NCBI GenBank assembly: GCA_046351595.1
Contig: JAXLYE010000007.1
Span: forward strand, 124,001 to 188,000
Direction: 5' to 3'
From: JAXLYE01 sp046351595
GTDB lineage: Bacteria; Myxococcota_A; Polyangia; Palsa-1104; JAEUJZ01
Length of the DNA: 64,000 bases
Part shown: piece by piece, positions 8,452 to 17,326 of the stretch
Numbering within the stretch: the first letter of the stretch is position 1
Layout of the letters: every line of letters begins with the position of its first letter
The notes under the pieces: model-generated
The model's database searches: none
What the model was told of the DNA's origin: nothing
What the model saw: only the letters and a program-made list of their open reading frames with translations
Position numbers and translations under genes: made by a program

Positions 8452-8949
8452 ATGAGGAAGCGCAGTACCTCCAGCGAGCTCACCGATCTGATCAAGCGCC
8501 TGTCGGTCATCCGACGGGAGCACGAGCGGGCGCTTGACGAGATTGACACCACCTTCCGGGAGCTCGGCATCGAGCACCTGCTGAACAGCGGCACCGGCAG
8601 GCGCGGCCGCAAGCCGGGCAGCACCTCGGCCGCGACGAAGGCGGCCGCCGGCGGTCGGGGCAAGAAGCGGGGCCGCAAGCCCGGTCCCAAGCCCGGGGCC
8701 AAGCGCGCTCGCGGCAAGCGCGGCAGCTTCGCCATCACCGGGGACGAGCTGATCCTGCGCTTCGTGAAGAAGCAGGGCGGGCCCTCCACCGACGAGATCC
8801 GCAAGCACTGGGAGTCCTCGGGCCGCGGCGGCAAGGCGGACAACAACCTGTCGCAGCTCGTCAAGCGCGGGCTCCTGGTCCGCAGCAAGATCGAAGGCAG
8901 CAAGGGCTCGGCGTACAGCCTCGCCCCGGGCGTCACCGTCAACGACTGA
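8452..8949 (+). CDS. AT-hook and winged-helix DNA-binding protein
   Basis: 165 residues. Residues 1-48 form a helical segment. Residues about 50-95 are a basic, Gly/Lys-rich linker with two AT-hook-like motifs (RRGRKPG and KRGRKPGPKPG). The C-terminal 65 residues resemble a winged helix (ELILRFVKKQGGPSTDEIRKHW ... LSQLVKRGLLVRS). This suggests an architectural or regulatory nucleoid protein like the histone-tail-like proteins of myxobacteria. The SD is weak (GAGAGG). It is monocistronic, with a long repeat-rich upstream region. Confidence 0.75.
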   Translation: MRKRSTSSELTDLIKRLSVIRREHERALDEIDTTFRELGIEHLLNSGTGRRGRKPGSTSAATKAAAGGRGKKRGRKPGPKPGAKRARGKRGSFAITGDELILRFVKKQGGPSTDEIRKHWESSGRGGKADNNLSQLVKRGLLVRSKIEGSKGSAYSLAPGVTVND

Positions 8950-8988
8950 CGCACACCGCGCCGGACGCCGAGCCGGCCGGTCTCCCCC

Positions 8989-10071
8989 TCAGCTCCCGCC
9001 GCTCCGTCCCTCCTCGATCCTCCCTGCTGCCGCCGCGCGCACCTCGTGAAGCTCAGGCTCCGTCGCTGACGCCGTCGTTGGCGACAGCGCGCGGCGCCGG
9101 CGCCAGTACACGATCAGCCCCGCGCTCACCGCGCCGTTGATGAGCAGGCCGAACAGGCCCTCGCCGTTGATCGCCCAGATCGCGCCCCCGAACAGGCCGG
9201 CGCCGCCGCCGTACACGTCGCCGAGCACGAACGGGTTCCAGAAGTTCCAGTTGAAGTGGAGCACGACGCAGGGCCACACAGAGCGCGACCACACGTACAG
9301 CGCCGCGAACGGAGCCGCGCCCGCGGCAATGGAGGCCAAGAACACCACGTTCTGCAAGAGGTGCCCGGCCTGCGTCGGGGCCAGCGCCACGGGGACGTGG
9401 AACAGCGCCCACAGCGGCGCGGTGAGGGCCACGGCCATTAGCGGGCGATCCGCCCAGCGGCGCACCAGCGTGCCGCGCCAGCCCAGCTCCTCGCCGATGG
9501 CCCCGGGCGGCGCCAGCGGACCGGGGTAGGCCCACAGCACCAGGCCGGCCAGCGCCCAGCGCAGCCCGTGGTGCAGAAAGCGCAGGCGCTGCGGCAGCGC
9601 GGCGCGCAGGCGCTCGGGCCCGCGTTTCTGGTACACGAGTGCGACCAGCAGCCAGGGCAGGATCAGCCAGACGTTGCGCAGGAGCCGCAGCCACAGCAGC
9701 GACAGCCCGGGCCGCCGCGGCAGGCCGAGCCAGCCGCCGGTCGCCACCGCCTCGGGCTGGAAGTAGATGAAGCCCGCATCTCCTTTGACCTGCCGCACCG
9801 CGTACCCCAGCGCCACCGCGGTCCCGACCATGAAGAACGGGTACAGGAACGCCAGAAGCCACGGCCCCGGGCCGGTGAAGGCCAGGCCGACCGCCGACGG
9901 CGGCTCGCGGCGCAGCAGCCAAGACAGCCCCAGGCCCACCAGCCCCGGCATCCACATCAGCCACTGCGTCAGCCAGCCCTGCTCGGGGTGGCGAATCCAC
10001 AGCCAGCCGACCGCCCAGCTCAGGAGCAGCGTCAGGATCGCAAACAGGACCGTCTCGCGCGCTCGTCCCAT
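8989..10071 (-). CDS. CPBP-family (CAAX-like) intramembrane protease
   Basis: 360 residues from ATG 10071. The open frame extends upstream, but that part is basic and non-membrane. About eight hydrophobic segments are present. The CPBP signature is intact: EELGWRG (motif 1, Glu-Glu...Arg), then FHVPV (motif 2 His) and HFNWNF (motif 3). The family comprises metal-independent Glu intramembrane proteases, often for prenyl-protein or bacteriocin-type substrates. Substrate unknown. The C-terminus is basic and Ala-rich. Confidence 0.85.
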   Translation of the reverse strand: MGRARETVLFAILTLLLSWAVGWLWIRHPEQGWLTQWLMWMPGLVGLGLSWLLRREPPSAVGLAFTGPGPWLLAFLYPFFMVGTAVALGYAVRQVKGDAGFIYFQPEAVATGGWLGLPRRPGLSLLWLRLLRNVWLILPWLLVALVYQKRGPERLRAALPQRLRFLHHGLRWALAGLVLWAYPGPLAPPGAIGEELGWRGTLVRRWADRPLMAVALTAPLWALFHVPVALAPTQAGHLLQNVVFLASIAAGAAPFAALYVWSRSVWPCVVLHFNWNFWNPFVLGDVYGGGAGLFGGAIWAINGEGLFGLLINGAVSAGLIVYWRRRRALSPTTASATEPELHEVRAAAAGRIEEGRSGGS

Positions 10072-10235
10072 CCGGCTATGCTGCCACGTCCGTGCGGCGG
10101 GGCGTGGCTCCTCCGTCGCGGGGTGGCTCCGTGATTCCGCGGGCTTGCGGGGGCGCCGTGGTTTTGGCGGGAAGGCGGCGCGGGATGTTGCAACAATCAC
10201 GGCCGGGGTGCGTTTGCTCCGGGGGGCGGTGGCGC

Positions 10236-10292
10236 GGTCGTCGGTGGCCGATCGCCGGTTGCCGGTCGTCGGTTGCCGGTCGTCGGTGGCGG
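10236..10292. repeat. 14-bp tandem repeat in the 10072-10364 gap
   Basis: The unit CGGTTGCCGGTCGT occurs at 10256-10269 and 10270-10283 with degenerate copies on both sides. The rest of the 290-bp gap shows only the upstream region of the small Cys-rich gene. No other gene is seen. Confidence 0.6.
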
Positions 10293-10364
10293 ATGAGGCG
10301 CCTGGCGCCGTGCTGCGCGCCGCCCGAACCGAAACCCAACGAGTCCGGAACCAAGGGAGGGAAG

Positions 10365-10613
10365 ATGACGCGTCGAGACATGAGCCTGTTGACCGGTGCC
10401 CTGATCTTCGGAGCGGTGCTGGGAGTGGTCGCGAGCCCGCGGCCGCTGCTCGCCGCGGACGTGCGCGGCAACGGCAAGAACCTGGGCAAGGTCGGGGATC
10501 GCTGTGAGTCCTCGAGCGACTGCGAGCAGTCGCCGGTGGCGCTGCGCTGCATGCCGCTGGGCGACCACAAGCAGTGCGTGGTCCCGCCGCGGATGATCCC
10601 GCCGCCGACGTGA
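10365..10613 (+). CDS. Small secreted cysteine-containing protein
   Basis: 82 residues from ATG 10365, with SD AGGGAGG at 10354-10360. A signal peptide (LLTGALIFGAVLGVVASPRPLLAA) is followed by a mature part of about 50 residues with four cysteines: GDRCESSSDC, LRC and KQCVVPP. The C-x6-C spacing resembles a disulfide knot of the Dickkopf/colipase-like type seen in myxobacterial exported proteins. The role is unknown. Too short for domain certainty, but the SD and signal peptide support a real gene. Confidence 0.7.
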   Translation: MTRRDMSLLTGALIFGAVLGVVASPRPLLAADVRGNGKNLGKVGDRCESSSDCEQSPVALRCMPLGDHKQCVVPPRMIPPPT

Positions 10614-10675
10614 CCGGGAGTCCGCACCCGCCGAGGCTGGGTCGGCCCGGCTCCGCGCTGGTGCCCGTTCAGTAG

Positions 10676-11752
10676 TCAGTGATAGTGCAGGATGGTGCCA
10701 GCCTCGCCGACGGCCCAGACGTCGTCGCTGCGGCGGCCCGAGACGCCCCACAGGAACTTGCTGGTGCCGCTCGCCACCTGGGTGAACGATGCGCCGTCGA
10801 AGTGCAGGAGCACGCCGGCGCTGCCGGTCGCCCAGACATCCGCCGGGGCCGCGCCCCACACCGCGGTCAGGCCGGTGGCGACGGGACTCGGGAATGCGCT
10901 CCACGAGGTGCCGGTCAGGCGCAGGATCCGCCCGAACGAGCCCACGGTAAAGTAGCTGCCGGCGCCGCTGCCCCAGACCCCGAGCAGTGCGTCGGGGCCG
11001 CCGCTGCTCACCGCGCTCCAGGTGGTGCCGTCCCAGCGCACGGTACCGCCGCTGGCGCCCACCGCCCAGGCGTCGCTCGTCGAGCTGCCCCAGACCGCGC
11101 GCAGGGTCTCGGTCGTGGGGCTCGTGACCTTGGTGAAGCGGGTGCCGTCCCAGCGCACGATCAGGCCGCTCTCGCCGACGGCCCAGACGTCGCTCGGGCC
11201 CGAGCCCCAGGTGGCGTAGAAGGCTCCGGTCGGCGCGCCGGTAGGGGTCTTCCAGGTGCTGCCGTCGAAGTGCAGCAGGCCGCCCAGCCCGGCGATCCAG
11301 ACGTCGCTGGCGCTGAACCCGTAGACCGAGAGCAGGGCGCTGCTGGTGCCGCTGGTGACCGCGCTCCAGCCCGTGCCGTTGTAGCGCAGGATCGTGCCGA
11401 ACGTGCCCACCGCCCAGGCGTCGGTCGGGCTGCTGGCCCAGACGCTGTAGAGCGTGTTCGTGGTGCCGCTGGTCATCGGGGTCCAGGTCCCGGTCACGGC
11501 GCTGCCGTCGCGCGCGACCGCGGCGTCGGCCGGCTGCGCCGCGTCGACGGCTGCGAGATCCGCAGCCCCTGGGTTTCCCAAATCCGCGCCCGGACCTGCC
11601 ATGGCCAGATCCGCGGCGCTGCTGCCGTCCGGCGTGGAGCTCGGTGTGCCCGGGCAGCCGGCGCCCGCCCCGAGCCCGACCAGAAGTAGCACGGGCGCCC
11701 AAGCGAAGCCCCGCGGCCCGGGCGCTGCAACCGATGTCGTATCTGTCTGCAT
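10676..11752 (-). CDS. Beta-propeller-like repeat lipoprotein
   Basis: 358 residues from ATG 11752, preceded by AGGAG. The signal peptide ends in the lipobox GAGC (near residue 33). An Ala/Asp-rich linker leads to about seven repeats of some 40 residues with the pattern L-x-x-V-W-G-S-x-x-D-x-W-A-V-G-x-x-G-x-I-x-R-W-D-G-x-x-W. This is the pattern of photosynthesis-stability-factor/BNR-type propellers common in myxobacteria. It is likely an outer-membrane-anchored propeller. No catalytic residues can be named. Confidence 0.8.
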   Translation of the reverse strand: MQTDTTSVAAPGPRGFAWAPVLLLVGLGAGAGCPGTPSSTPDGSSAADLAMAGPGADLGNPGAADLAAVDAAQPADAAVARDGSAVTGTWTPMTSGTTNTLYSVWASSPTDAWAVGTFGTILRYNGTGWSAVTSGTSSALLSVYGFSASDVWIAGLGGLLHFDGSTWKTPTGAPTGAFYATWGSGPSDVWAVGESGLIVRWDGTRFTKVTSPTTETLRAVWGSSTSDAWAVGASGGTVRWDGTTWSAVSSGGPDALLGVWGSGAGSYFTVGSFGRILRLTGTSWSAFPSPVATGLTAVWGAAPADVWATGSAGVLLHFDGASFTQVASGTSKFLWGVSGRRSDDVWAVGEAGTILHYH

Positions 11753-12190
11753 CTCTGCGCTCCTGCTGTGTACTTTGGCCGGCTGCGCCGCGTCCCGGAA
11801 CAGGTCGAGTGCGACAGGGCGCGGGTGAGTGTCTCGGAGCGGTCCGGGTTTGGCAACTCCCCTGTCGGAGCGCCGCGTGCGGGCACGCAGGCCGTGCTCG
11901 TCTGGGCCGCGCATACCAGGTACCGCCCGGTCGCAGGCCGCGTCCGCAGAAACAAGAAGGCCCGTACTCCCAGAGAGAGTACGGGCCTTAGTCTACTTAG
12001 GCAGAGCCTGGTGAATCCGGAACCGGAAGGGAATCGCGTCGTACGCCGCTGGGAGTGCGGCATCGGATCGCAGTCTCGCGGAGGAATCCATCGCTGTGCC
12101 CGGTGACCTGAGGTCGCGGCAGGGTCCGCCGATGTCTGGGCAGCGAGTCCGGTTCCTACTCGATCCTGCGCGGGGCTGCCTGCGCTCGTC
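11753..12190. other. Intergenic region with a strong hairpin
   Basis: About 440 bp without a believable gene. It carries the upstream region of the propeller lipoprotein (right-to-left) and the perfect hairpin at 11957-11989. No tRNA could be folded next to the hairpin. Confidence 0.5.
11957..11989. terminator. Perfect 13-bp hairpin, terminator-like
   Basis: Arms AAGGCCCGTACTC and GAGTACGGGCCTT enclose a 7-nt loop. No long T run follows on either strand. The shape matches the hairpins next to the tRNA genes at 17991, 25434 and 61821, so it may be an orphan terminator from a lost gene. Confidence 0.5.
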
Positions 12191-12487
12191 CTAGGCTTGC
12201 CCCATCCGTCCGCTCTCGCGCAGCGCCGTGAGCTGCGCCATCAGCTGCATGTCCTCGATGTGCTCGCGGAGGCCCGGCCGTGCATCGACGTAGGCGCTCC
12301 AGGCCGCCCGCATCCATGCATCGAGCTCGACACCCATCTTTTCTGCAAGCTCACCTGCGCGGTGGAGGAGCGCCGAGAGCTCGCGCGCCGGCGTCAGCCC
12401 TTCCGACCCAGCCTCGCCCAGGCCAACCTCGGGAACGGGAGCCGTGGTGATGGAGAACTCTTTGTCGGTATTGGGTGTGTGTTGCAT
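12191..12487 (-). CDS. Small hypothetical protein
   Basis: 98 residues. Not recognised. The N-terminal 30 residues look disordered. The rest is helical and acidic/amphipathic (ARELSALLHRAGELAEKM, DAWMRAAWSAYVDA). ATG 12487 has a GAGG-type SD (TTGAGGTAAG) at good spacing, and base use is lower in GC than its neighbours. A TTGACA box lies upstream on the same strand near 12525. It stands between the propeller lipoprotein and the methylase. Confidence 0.6.
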   Translation of the reverse strand: MQHTPNTDKEFSITTAPVPEVGLGEAGSEGLTPARELSALLHRAGELAEKMGVELDAWMRAAWSAYVDARPGLREHIEDMQLMAQLTALRESGRMGQA

Positions 12488-12631
12488 GACTTGCTTACCT
12501 CAAGTCTCAACCAAATCATCGGGAGCTCTCCTGTCAACCCCTGCGGCCTTCCCGAGATCCCTGGTTCACATCGGTCACACTTCGACCGCAGAGTCGTCGC
12601 CTCCCTCTGCGGGCGCGGCTTGACATCCGTG

Positions 12632-14503
12632 TCAACCGTCCTTATGGGCCCGCGACCGGGCTGCACGGGGCACGCGCGCAGCGTCGGCAGCCTCTTGCAC
12701 GAGGGCCGACTCCGCAGCGCTGAGTCCGTACAGAGAGGCCACGGCGGCATCGAGCTCTGCCCGATCGGAAGATCCTGCAAGCGTGATTAGCTTGGTGCGC
12801 AGATGCTCAGGAACCTCTGCCCAGCGCGGAATCCGGATGCGCCGCAGGTACTGGGCCTGGAAGCGCAGGAAGCCGCCGGCCATGCGCACGCAGTAGGACG
12901 CCACGAACCACAGCGCCAGCGACGAGCGCAGCACCGCCTGCAGGGCGCGCAGGTCCCAGCTCTCGGCGGTCACGTAGTACAGGTTGTGGTGCGGGTAGTA
13001 GCGGCCCTCGTCCAGGACGACGGTCGCCTCTCCTTGAATGTCCGGAATGAGGAGCTTGGGAGTCCGCACCAGCTCCGGCCAGATCCGATCGATGGTGCGG
13101 TACCAGCCGGCCGGGCTCTTCCGGGCGCAGTGACGGGCCGAGAGGCGGGCTTGGTGCTCGCGCAGGTATGCGCCGAGGCGGGGAAACTCGTCCAGGTCCG
13201 CCAGCGCGCCGCTGGGCTCGAACGGGTTGACGACGCCGCGGCCGCCCCAGGCGAGCACGCCGCCGCGCAGATCGGGCGCCATGACGAGCGGCAGCTTGCG
13301 CGCATCCTCGACGGGGAGGGCGGCGTGATCGGCGATGAAGACGGCGTCACAGCCGGTGGCCACGCCGATGCCGACGCGGCAGCCGGCGCCCGCGAGGTCG
13401 GGCAGCCGCTCCTCGAGCTGCCGCAGCAGCGCCAGGCGCGGGGCGCTCTCGAGCAGCCAGGGCGCGCTGCCCCGCCGCGAGGTGACGATCTCTTCGATCT
13501 CCTCGATCCGTGGGTCGTCCGCGGGGCCGCCGTTCCGCAGCGCGCGCACGAGCCGGTTCAGCGACGAGGCATCGATCAGCGACGAGGCATCGATCAGCGA
13601 CGAGGGCGCGGGGCTGCGCACCAGGCGCGTGCGGCGGTCGGCCGGAGCCTCGTGCGCGCGGCGGAGCACGGTGATGGCCGGGTAGGCGTCCACCTCGCTG
13701 TGGAAGGCGTCGGCGCCCTCGAGATCGATGACATGCTCGAGGTGGAAATCGCGACCGATGTGCTCGCGCAGGGGGCCGCCGTAGCGGTTCTTCAGCCAGC
13801 GGTTGGCGCAGAGGAAGGCCAGCCGCCCGTCGGGCGCGAGCAGCTCGAGGCCGCGCTCGTAGAAGGCGACGTAGAGATCGGCGCGGTCGTACAGGGTCCG
13901 GTAGCGACGGCGGTACTCGGCGCGCAGCCGCGGCGGCACCCGCTCGATGCGGACGTAGGGCGGGTTGCCGACGACGAGATCGAAGGGTCCCAAGAGCGGC
14001 GCGAGCAGGAAGTCGTCGCAGCGCAGCCAGGCCGCGAGCAGCGTGCGGATCGTTCCGTCCGAGGCGCCGAAGCGGCGGAGCCGCTCGCTGACCCGCTCGG
14101 CGGTGGTCGCGAGGCTCTGGCGGTGGATCTCGACGGCGCACAGGGCCGCGGGCAGATCGCGGGCGGCGGCCTGCGGGGTGCCGCCGTGGGCGCTGTACGC
14201 GGCGAGCAGCCGATCGACAGCGGGCAGCAGGAAGTCGCCGCCGCCGCAGGACGGCTCGAGCAGGCGCCGCTGGTGGAGCGGGAGGGAGTCCGTGTAGCCG
14301 GCCAGATCGAGGATCGCGGCGGCGACCTCGGGCCGGGTGAAGACGGCGCCGCGCTCGGTGTCGTCGGTCTGCGCCAGCGCCTCGATGGCGTCGGCGAGCT
14401 CGCGCGGGCGGGCGGCGGGCGCGCGTCTGTCGCAAGGCTGCACGGATCCTCCGGAAGGGCCCCGGACCATAAACGGAGCCTGGCGGGCGGACAAGGGATT
14501 CAT
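12632..14503 (-). CDS. Orphan N6-adenine DNA methyltransferase (Eco57I/TaqI-like)
   Basis: 623 residues from ATG 14503 (ATG 14470 is an alternative). SAM-binding motif I is LLEPSCGGGDFLLPAV and the catalytic motif IV is GNPPYVRIE, both typical of gamma-class N6-adenine methylases. The C-terminal half, with KLLIPDIQGEA and YYPHHNLYYVT, matches the TaqI-like specificity domain. No PD-(D/E)XK nuclease motif is seen and no restriction gene flanks it, so it looks solitary. A small in-frame duplication (SSLIDA twice, then SSLNRL, 18-bp DNA repeats near 13558-13610) lies between the domains. It may give epigenetic marking or be a relic of a defence system. Confidence 0.8.
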   Translation of the reverse strand: MNPLSARQAPFMVRGPSGGSVQPCDRRAPAARPRELADAIEALAQTDDTERGAVFTRPEVAAAILDLAGYTDSLPLHQRRLLEPSCGGGDFLLPAVDRLLAAYSAHGGTPQAAARDLPAALCAVEIHRQSLATTAERVSERLRRFGASDGTIRTLLAAWLRCDDFLLAPLLGPFDLVVGNPPYVRIERVPPRLRAEYRRRYRTLYDRADLYVAFYERGLELLAPDGRLAFLCANRWLKNRYGGPLREHIGRDFHLEHVIDLEGADAFHSEVDAYPAITVLRRAHEAPADRRTRLVRSPAPSSLIDASSLIDASSLNRLVRALRNGGPADDPRIEEIEEIVTSRRGSAPWLLESAPRLALLRQLEERLPDLAGAGCRVGIGVATGCDAVFIADHAALPVEDARKLPLVMAPDLRGGVLAWGGRGVVNPFEPSGALADLDEFPRLGAYLREHQARLSARHCARKSPAGWYRTIDRIWPELVRTPKLLIPDIQGEATVVLDEGRYYPHHNLYYVTAESWDLRALQAVLRSSLALWFVASYCVRMAGGFLRFQAQYLRRIRIPRWAEVPEHLRTKLITLAGSSDRAELDAAVASLYGLSAAESALVQEAADAARVPRAARSRAHKDG

Positions 14504-14745
14504 CGGCGACCCGGCAGGACGGACCTCGTGCGCCGCACGGTCCGGTCGTGCTCGCGCCATCCTGAGCAGTCGACGAGGACAACGGGCAGCCAGGCACGGG
14601 CCCGCGCGACTCGCCCGGCCGGGAGACCTCTGCCCGAATCCAGACGCCGCCTGGTCAGGATCCGCATGAGCCCAAGCTCGACAGCGTGGGGCTGCGGTAT
14701 CCTGATGGGGGCTCTCGCACCGCAACGTGACCCGAGGGGGAGATC

Positions 14746-15138
14746 ATGATCGTCTACGACTCGCACTGGCTCACCATCCGCTGGGATGAATCGCTGAAGG
14801 CCACCCACTTCGAGGTCAAGGGCTACGCCGAGAGCGAGGAGTTCCGCGCCGGCATGGGCCAGCTGCTGGCCCTGTGTCAGCGCAAGCGCAACAGCAGGTA
14901 TCTCGCCGATACGCGCCTCATGGCTGCGGTCACCCAGTCCGACCAGCGCTGGGTCAACGAAGTGTACGTACCTGCGATGATCGCGGCCGGAGTACGCTAC
15001 CAGGCCGTCATCATGCCCAAGAGCGCCGTGGCGCGCCTGTCGGCAAAGTACGTCCTCGCCAAGATCAACGAGGTGACCCTGACCACCAACTACTTCGACG
15101 ACGTCGAGACCGCCCGCGCCTGGCTACGCACCTGCTGA
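14746..15138 (+). CDS. STAS/SpoIIAA-like small protein
   Basis: 130 residues with a good SD (GAGGGGAGATC) before ATG 14746. The sequence alternates beta and alpha as in STAS/SpoIIAA-like folds, beginning IVYDSHWLTIRWDESLKATHFEVKG, with RYLADTRLMAAVTQSDQRWV in the middle. No phosphorylatable Ser position can be assigned. Likely cytosolic. The partner is unknown, and it is divergent from the methylase. Confidence 0.55.
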   Translation: MIVYDSHWLTIRWDESLKATHFEVKGYAESEEFRAGMGQLLALCQRKRNSRYLADTRLMAAVTQSDQRWVNEVYVPAMIAAGVRYQAVIMPKSAVARLSAKYVLAKINEVTLTTNYFDDVETARAWLRTC

Positions 15139-15430
15139 CCCGCCTCCGCGCCGGCCGGTAGGCGGAGCTCTGTGATTCCTCGTAAGGGACTCCCGCGTGT
15201 GCTCTCGCTCCTTGGACGTCTCCGCTCAACTCGCCGGGCGGATCCCCTCCAGCCTGAACAACCCGTCGAGCGGCGGCCGCCTGCGCGAGGGCGGCGTGCA
15301 ACTCGGCGATGCGCTGGGGCCACTATCTGCTGCGCCGCACCGGGCTTGGCTGGTAGGCCGTCTTGTCAGCGATGTCTACGGGGACGGCCCAGAGGATGGG
15401 CCGGCGGGACGGGGCGCGGCGGGCTTCGAG
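15139..15430. other. Intergenic region between convergent genes
   Basis: About 290 bp between the STAS-like gene and the CotH gene. Open frames on both strands have no recognisable content. No terminator with a T run was found. Confidence 0.4.
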
Positions 15431-17149
15431 CTACTGCATCAGGTCGGCCGAGAACGATCCCTTGATCGGATGCCCGTCCTCGACACCTGCGTCGTCCAGG
15501 TGGAACTTGCCGTGGACGAATCGACCCAGCGATTCGGTCGTGGGCTGTCCGGGGTCCTTGAGGAGGATGCCGAAGGCTCCCATCCACTCGAACGGCCACT
15601 CCCCGCCCGGGATGAAGAGATCCGGATCGATGAACAGGTAGATCAGACCCGTCGAGCCGTCGGGGAAGGTGGCCATGAGCTGAATGCCGGGGCGGCGTCC
15701 GAAGCCCGTGTTCAAGGGGTTCTGTCCGGCGGCCGCCCCTCCCTGTGCGCTCGTCATCGTCATGGGACTGGCAGATAGCTCCCACGCCATCGTCGCCTTT
15801 CCGGTCTTGAACGGATCCATCCGATCGGTCGTGCCCCACCTCGTCTCAAAGGTTCCGCTCACGCTGCCCACGACTTTGGCGCACTCACCCGATGGCGGCG
15901 GGAAGGGCCACTCCGCAGCGGGCATCAGCTCGGCCGTGATGACCGACCGGCGCTGGTTCACGAAGTCCCGCACCGGCGCCATCGCCTTGTCCAAGAAGGC
16001 CTCCTGACCCGGCAGCTGCGTCAAGAGGCGGGCCCGCATCTGGTCGATGGCCGCGTTGATCTCCTTCTCATTCCACGCTGAGTCGAGGAGATGGCGCAGG
16101 CGATCCAGATACATCCTGCGAGCGGCGGGGTGCGCATAGAGACGCTTGGGAATCGCCGCCTCGGCCGACACCGACTGCGGACGGGGAACTCCACGCGTCA
16201 CGTCCTCGCTCGAGAAGGACATATCGGGCCCCCAGACAATGAACGACATCTTCTGGCTCTTCGGGTCCGTGTATACGTAGAAGTTGTTGCGATTGTTCGT
16301 ATATCCGTCCCACAAGCCGAGCACCGCTTCCATCGCCCAGAACGTCATGAAATCGTCCAGGTCCACGACGGCACCGAGCTTCTCAAGCAGGTGGGCGTCA
16401 TCCGCTGCGAGCGCCGCGGTCACGGCCTCCAGATCGCTGCGATCCGGGCTGCTCTTGTTGGTCTTCTTTTCAAACCCCGCCATCGCCCCCGCTACGAAAT
16501 CGCCGCCATTCCCTTCATAGAGATTCCCGGTCGTGTCCGAGAAGAACCTGGCCAGCATCTGCGGACCCACGGGCTCGACATCGACGTAGACGCCCAGATC
16601 TTTCCCATTTACCGTGACATGGGCGAAGTTGCAGCGCGAGGCCGGGACTCCGACTTTGCGCAGGAGCTCGTAGGTCAGGCACTGCTTGATGAGTGCGGGA
16701 TCTTGAAACGCGTTGTTCAGCGTCAGCGAATTGACCCCATAGATCTTGGTGTCCTTTGTGTACTGATCCAGACTCAGCTTCAGGGACGGCTTCGAGATGC
16801 TCGCGGAGCCGAACGAGCCCTTCTTCCGTACACCCACTTTGGGCAGGGCCTGTCCGTCAATCGTAGCGACGGCGGGGTAGTTCTTGTACGGATCCGGCGG
16901 CGCCACGTTGCATTGAATGTATTCGTCGACGCTGTGACCTTGGCGTCGTAGCTTGTCCCAGTCCTTGGCATCGAGCGTGAGGTTGACTTCAACCACATGG
17001 GCAGAGTCGTACAGTGCGCTGGTTTCGTCGGGAGAAGGGGGAGGAGGGGGCGGCGGGGGCGGCGCGGAGCCGGGATCCGACGCGCACGCGGCGAGCGTGA
17101 GCCATCCGAGAAGGGCAAGCGGACGTGAACGGGCTGAGCGGGATCGCAT
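15431..17149 (-). CDS. CotH-kinase-family lipoprotein
   Basis: 572 residues from ATG 17149, which is preceded by AGGAGA and gives a lipoprotein signal (LALLGWLTLAACAS). A Pro-rich linker follows. The CotH region covers about 55-380, with typical blocks: KDWDKLRRQG, KPSLKLSLDQY, LTLNNAFQDPALIKQ, GNLYEGNGGDF, and LDDFMTFWAMEAVLGLWDGYTNNRNNFYVY. CotH proteins are atypical kinases that phosphorylate secreted or coat proteins in spore formers. The last 150 residues form a separate beta-rich domain. It is extracytoplasmic; substrate unknown. It borders the decayed mobile DNA at 17.3 kb. Confidence 0.85.
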   Translation of the reverse strand: MRSRSARSRPLALLGWLTLAACASDPGSAPPPPPPPPPSPDETSALYDSAHVVEVNLTLDAKDWDKLRRQGHSVDEYIQCNVAPPDPYKNYPAVATIDGQALPKVGVRKKGSFGSASISKPSLKLSLDQYTKDTKIYGVNSLTLNNAFQDPALIKQCLTYELLRKVGVPASRCNFAHVTVNGKDLGVYVDVEPVGPQMLARFFSDTTGNLYEGNGGDFVAGAMAGFEKKTNKSSPDRSDLEAVTAALAADDAHLLEKLGAVVDLDDFMTFWAMEAVLGLWDGYTNNRNNFYVYTDPKSQKMSFIVWGPDMSFSSEDVTRGVPRPQSVSAEAAIPKRLYAHPAARRMYLDRLRHLLDSAWNEKEINAAIDQMRARLLTQLPGQEAFLDKAMAPVRDFVNQRRSVITAELMPAAEWPFPPPSGECAKVVGSVSGTFETRWGTTDRMDPFKTGKATMAWELSASPMTMTSAQGGAAAGQNPLNTGFGRRPGIQLMATFPDGSTGLIYLFIDPDLFIPGGEWPFEWMGAFGILLKDPGQPTTESLGRFVHGKFHLDDAGVEDGHPIKGSFSADLMQ

Positions 17150-17326
17150 GAGGACGCTTCTCCTGGCAGGGTTACCTAACGAACAGGCCAATCGCAGTCT
17201 GCGGACCCTGCGAAGAACGGCCTTCTGTCACCAAACGGTTCCATCTATGCGCATCGATCGGTCAAGACGCTGTGAACCCTACATCGAATTCATCCTGAGA
17301 TTGATCCGCTTTAGTGGACAGGTTGC

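Noticed and set aside
11990..12120. Possible tRNA or tRNA fragment after the hairpin at 11957
   Set aside because: No T-arm or acceptor pairing could be made; GGAACCGGAAGGG does not fit a T loop.
15172..15778. Overlapping plus-strand frames over the 3' end of the CotH gene
   Set aside because: Antisense to a clear CotH domain; no homology or SD.
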